Of a stretch of 10,186 nucleotides of DNA, positions 7,481-10,186 are shown one piece after another. The DNA is from Conidiobolus incongruus B7586 (taxonomy: Eukaryota > Entomophthoromycota > Entomophthoromycetes > Entomophthorales > Conidiobolaceae): assembly GCA_000697335.1 (NCBI GenBank), contig JNEM01007099.1, forward strand, positions 1 through 10,186. The letters are read 5' to 3'. The first letter of the stretch is position 1. Each line of letters starts with the position of its first letter. Position numbers and translations under genes: made by a program. The notes below the pieces were generated by a model. It saw only the letters and a program-made list of their open reading frames with translations. It had not been told where the DNA came from and did no database searches.

Positions 7481-8817
7481 TTATTATAATTATTTTTTGA
7501 AAAGTTATATGAAAAAAATATTATTTAGTTTGTGAATCACTAAAATTTAATTTCAAAATTAGAAACAAAGTAATAAGTGTTTTTTTATTAAAAGCAAAAA
7601 TATGTATTCCGCTAAATATATACTTCTATTAATGATAATATTCAAAGCCAATAGTTTTTTTTAAACAAAAAATTCAATGTTATAATTAAATATGCAAATA
7701 TTAATAAATTAAATTTATAAACCCTAAATAATTAATTAAAATTTTCCCTTTTAAAATATTTTAAAAATTTCAGTCATTTTATAAATATTTCCAATAAATA
7801 TAATTTGAAATATAAATATTAATTAATAATATGTTAAATTTTTATTTTATCACTTATTTATTCAATATATATAGATCCATAATTTTTTAATATAAATTAA
7901 TCAATTTTGATAAATTTCTATTATTAATTTTATTCAATTTAGAAAAGAAATTATTTCAAAAAATAAAACACTATATTAAATTATCAGAGATAATATAATT
8001 AGCATATTAATTAATTAATAAAATTATAGAAAAAAAAATAATCAAAATTGATAATTTATGAAAATACAATTTTTGGAATTTAAAATGAGTTTATCAATCT
8101 AATTAAATAATATTTTAATTCGGAGCAAATTTAAAAATCCAATTAAACAACTATTTTATAAGCATCTAGTTCTATTTTTAAGGTTTCTCAGATCCAGACA
8201 AATGCTGATAAAAGAAAATATATTATCAAATTAAGTTATTGGAAAGTAAGTGTTTAAAAAAATAAAATTAGATTAAAATTCAAAATATATGTTTATAAAT
8301 TTTTATATATATTAAGTTTTACTAATTAAAATATTCCTCATAATAAATATTACTCTAAACTTTGAATAATAAGAGTTTTTTGACATTGAAAATAAATAAG
8401 AATTTTAATATATATTTTACATAAATAAATATATAATATAATATTAATACTCCTTTTTATTATTAATAACTCTTAACGTTTGAAATTAATTATTTTTATT
8501 AATAACTTAAATTTGATATTTTATAAACTCATTAAATTTATTAAATTTATTTATAATTTTTTATTGTTAGATATTTTTTTAGTTATTTAGGATAATTTTA
8601 ATTATATAGATTAATATTTAAGAAATATATTAATTATAAAAGATTTATTTAATTACAAAATAACTAAAAAATTTTTATAGCTATAAATTTATATAATTTA
8701 TAATTATAATATAAATTAATAGATAATTTTGTATTATTATTAATAAGGTTATTATTATTAAATTTGTTTTATTAAGAATTATATAGATATAACATATTTT
8801 GTTATATTTTATTATAA
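7481..8817. other. Spacer without recognisable gene
   Basis: This long AT-rich stretch shows no coding signal. A patch at about 8119-8215 has more G and C than its surroundings (CGGAGCAAAT at 8121, CTCAGATCCAGACAAATGC near 8188). Three CpG dinucleotides fall in this stretch, at 7610, 8121 and 8477. No terminal repeats, transposase motif or RNA gene could be found. Confidence 0.5.
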
Positions 8818-8819
8818 TA

Positions 8820-8840
8820 TTAATATGGAAATTAAGAAAT
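8820..8840 (+). repeat. Left terminal inverted repeat of the mariner (candidate)
   Basis: The sequence TTAATATGGAAATTAAGAAA pairs with the reverse complement of 10118-10138 at 15 of 21 positions over the full 21 bases. Five differences are transitions and one is a transversion. Similarity continues loosely inward. AT-rich background makes chance matches easier, so the boundary is moderately supported. Confidence 0.55.
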
Positions 8841-8860
8841 GGCAAATTTTTTAATTTCTG

Positions 8861-8892
8861 ATCTTTCAAATATATTATATGTTTTGAAAGAT
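8861..8892. repeat. 10-bp perfect hairpin in the mariner 5' region
   Basis: ATCTTTCAAA (8861-8870) pairs perfectly with TTTGAAAGAT (8883-8892) around a 12-base AT loop. It lies between the left terminal repeat and the transposase start. It might be a subterminal transposase site or simply a chance palindrome. It is not followed by a T run that would make it a typical terminator. Confidence 0.6.
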
Positions 8893-9035
8893 TACATATA
8901 TATAAAATATATAGGAAAATAAATATTTTCAAACTATATATATATATTCAATTTTTATTTTTTTTTATTAAAATATTTTGATTTTAAAATTTATACTTAA
9001 ATTTAATTATGCTTAAATCAAATTGTAATTATCAA

Positions 9036-10059
9036 ATGGCTTTTATTTTTATATTTTTAAAACTTAATCATAAATCCTCTAAAATTATCTAAAACTTGCA
9101 AACAGTTTATAAAGATGGTGCTTTATCTAAAACTACCATATATTGCTAGATTTGTGATTTTAAAACTAAAAGGGACACTATTCAAAATTTACCAAAATCT
9201 AAAAGACTAATTTCTACTATTATTCTTTCACTTATTAATAGAGTAAAAAAATATATTAAGAAATATCTTTTTATTTCTGTTAGAGAATTATTAAAGTAAT
9301 TTAATATTAATTATATAAGCATATTATATTTACTTAAGTTTAAACTTGGATTAATTAATAAAAATGTAAAATAGATACCTTATAATTTAACAAAAGTTTA
9401 AAAAAAAATAGAGTAACTATAGCTAAACTAAACTTATTAAGGTATAACCAAAAACAAAGGTTTTTACAATGAATACTTATAATTGATGAAACTTAGATTC
9501 CTTTATATAATCCTTTACATAAAAATAAAACAAGATATTAGGTTAAGCTAAATCAATCCCCTTTATAAATTCTAATAAATAAGCATTTTAAATATAAGTG
9601 AATGTTAATTTTTATAATAGATTATAATGGTATATGGTTTTCTTATTTAATACCTTAAGGGAAATCAATTAATAGTGAGTTATATATTACTTTTTCAAAT
9701 AAAACAATTTCTAAATGGTGTTTTCAATATAAATTGAGGATACCTATTATTTTGCATAATAATTATAAAATATATAAAGCTAAAGCTATAAAAGATTTTT
9801 TATATAAAAAAATTAGAGGGAGTTACCATATCTAATAAATTCACCTGATTATAACCAATATGATTATAATTGTTTTAGATAATTAAAAAAACAGCTTGCA
9901 AGAAAAAAAATTCCTGCAAACAAATTAAATTGGTTTGTGAAATATCAAATTTCAGTCCTGAATAAAAAGAATTATTTTTTAAGTATTAAAAGCTTACTAA
10001 AGGTATAGAAAAAAGTTATTAATAATAAAAAAGGCTATTAATTTTATATTATTCATTAA
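9036..10059 (+). pseudogene. mariner-type DD34D transposase, RIP-like decay
   Basis: The start is the ATG at 9036, in frame with the N-terminal domain (YKDGALSKTTIYC follows at 9108). Helix-turn-helix features include VRELL near 9280. The first Asp is at 9485-9487 in an IIDET motif. The second is at 9758-9760, in a LHNN motif where the family has an Asp (now AAT Asn). The third is at 9862-9864 in SPDYNQYDY. Ninety residues separate the first two and 34 separate the last two. The C-terminus ends at the TAA at 10057-10059, for about 341 codons against about 345 in the family. Stops replace family Trp residues, for example at 9491-9493 just after IIDET. Frames change near an A run at about 9401-9409 and again near 9815-9825. 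It would have catalysed cut-and-paste transposition at TA sites. Confidence 0.88.
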
Positions 10060-10117
10060 TTTTTATATATTATTTATTAATTTATTTATTTAATTAATTT
10101 AATTTTAAAATTATATT

Positions 10118-10138
10118 ATTATTTAATTTCTGCACTAA
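10118..10138 (-). repeat. Right terminal inverted repeat of the mariner (candidate)
   Basis: On the minus strand it starts TTAGTGCAGAAATTAAATAA. This copy keeps more G and C than the left one and is likely closer to the original end sequence. Confidence 0.55.
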
Positions 10139-10140
10139 TA

Positions 10141-10186
10141 TTTGATAATTGATAATAAATTAATTATTTATTAATTGGAATTTATC
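10141..10186. other. Right flank, AT-rich, no gene
   Basis: This short flank beyond the mariner end has no recognisable feature. It contains the repeated motif TTGATAAT/TTGATAATAA, which is too simple to interpret. Confidence 0.4.

Larger units (their letters stand above)
8820..10138 (+). mobile_element. mariner-type DNA transposon (DD34D), broken
   Basis: The element is about 1319 bp, the usual length of mariner elements. TA flanks both proposed ends (8818-8819 and 10139-10140). The terminal 21 bases pair in inverted orientation at 15 positions, and five of the six differences are transitions. The match is imperfect, but the ends sit at sensible distances from the transposase, 216 bases before the start and 79 after the stop. 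The single gene on the plus strand is a mariner transposase with 34 residues between its second and third catalytic positions. It is dead, with about fourteen stops and two frame changes. Confidence 0.8.

Noticed and set aside
8835-8892. Hairpins as a transcription terminator or small RNA
   Set aside because: The 10-bp stem at 8861-8892 is perfect but has no T run after it. It lies inside a transposon, and AT-rich palindromes arise easily. I kept it only as a repeat.
8681-8932. Minus-strand open frame of 83 codons, the longest open frame in the window
   Set aside because: It starts with TTG rather than ATG and translates to almost only Ile, Leu, Asn, Tyr and Lys, as any AT-rich DNA does. It straddles the left end of the mariner element and has no ribosomal or promoter context and no recognisable domain.
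1-10186. Mitochondrial or apicomplexan origin suggested by the extreme AT content
   Set aside because: Three families of nuclear transposons with decay of the repeat-mutation type fit a fungal nuclear AT-rich region better. No mitochondrial genes, tRNAs or organelle introns are seen.
1-10186. CRISPR array, tRNA or rRNA genes, or a phage or defence system
   Set aside because: I saw no spaced direct repeats, no tRNA-like conserved arms and no intact multi-gene cluster on either strand.

Overview
This is a gene-poor, extremely AT-rich stretch (by eye well under 20% G+C) made mostly of dead transposable elements. No intact protein gene is visible on either strand. Three elements are identifiable: a complete-length but decayed Ty3/Gypsy LTR retrotransposon (133-6659, minus strand), a Tc1-type DNA transposon inserted inside it (1808-3395, minus strand), and a separate mariner-type DNA transposon (about 8820-10138, plus strand). 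About 2.2 kb between the retrotransposon and the mariner (6665-8817) and the first 127 bases hold no recognisable gene.

The likely source is a filamentous fungus, probably an ascomycete with repeat-induced point mutation (RIP) or a similar cytosine-deaminating repeat defence; the window would then lie in an AT isochore. This is inference. It rests on the family mix (Gypsy, Tc1 and mariner), on stop codons falling where the transposase families have Trp or Gln, on differences between repeat arms and between LTRs being mostly transitions, and on the absence of CpG from all three elements. Other very AT-rich genomes, such as anaerobic gut fungi, are not excluded.

The Gypsy element is sharply bounded. 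Two 216-bp LTRs (133-348 and 6444-6659) are flanked by an identical 5-bp target duplication, ATTCT. A purine tract on the minus strand abuts the left LTR, and a candidate tRNA primer site abuts the right LTR, so the element reads right to left: right LTR, leader with an (AT)n run, gag with zinc knuckle, protease, reverse transcriptase, RNase H, integrase, left LTR. The Tc1 element sits at the end of the RNase H region between duplicated TA dinucleotides, so it is younger than the retrotransposon.

The Tc1 element has arms of about 200 bp with matching outer and inner repeats at mirror positions, the IR/DR layout. Its transposase is readable almost end to end as a DD34E enzyme. The mariner element has a DD34D transposase from an ATG at 9036 to a stop at 10059, with imperfect terminal repeats flanked by TA. 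Nothing here looks like an active or novel functional system. The interest lies in the layered history and in how cleanly the mutation process can be read.
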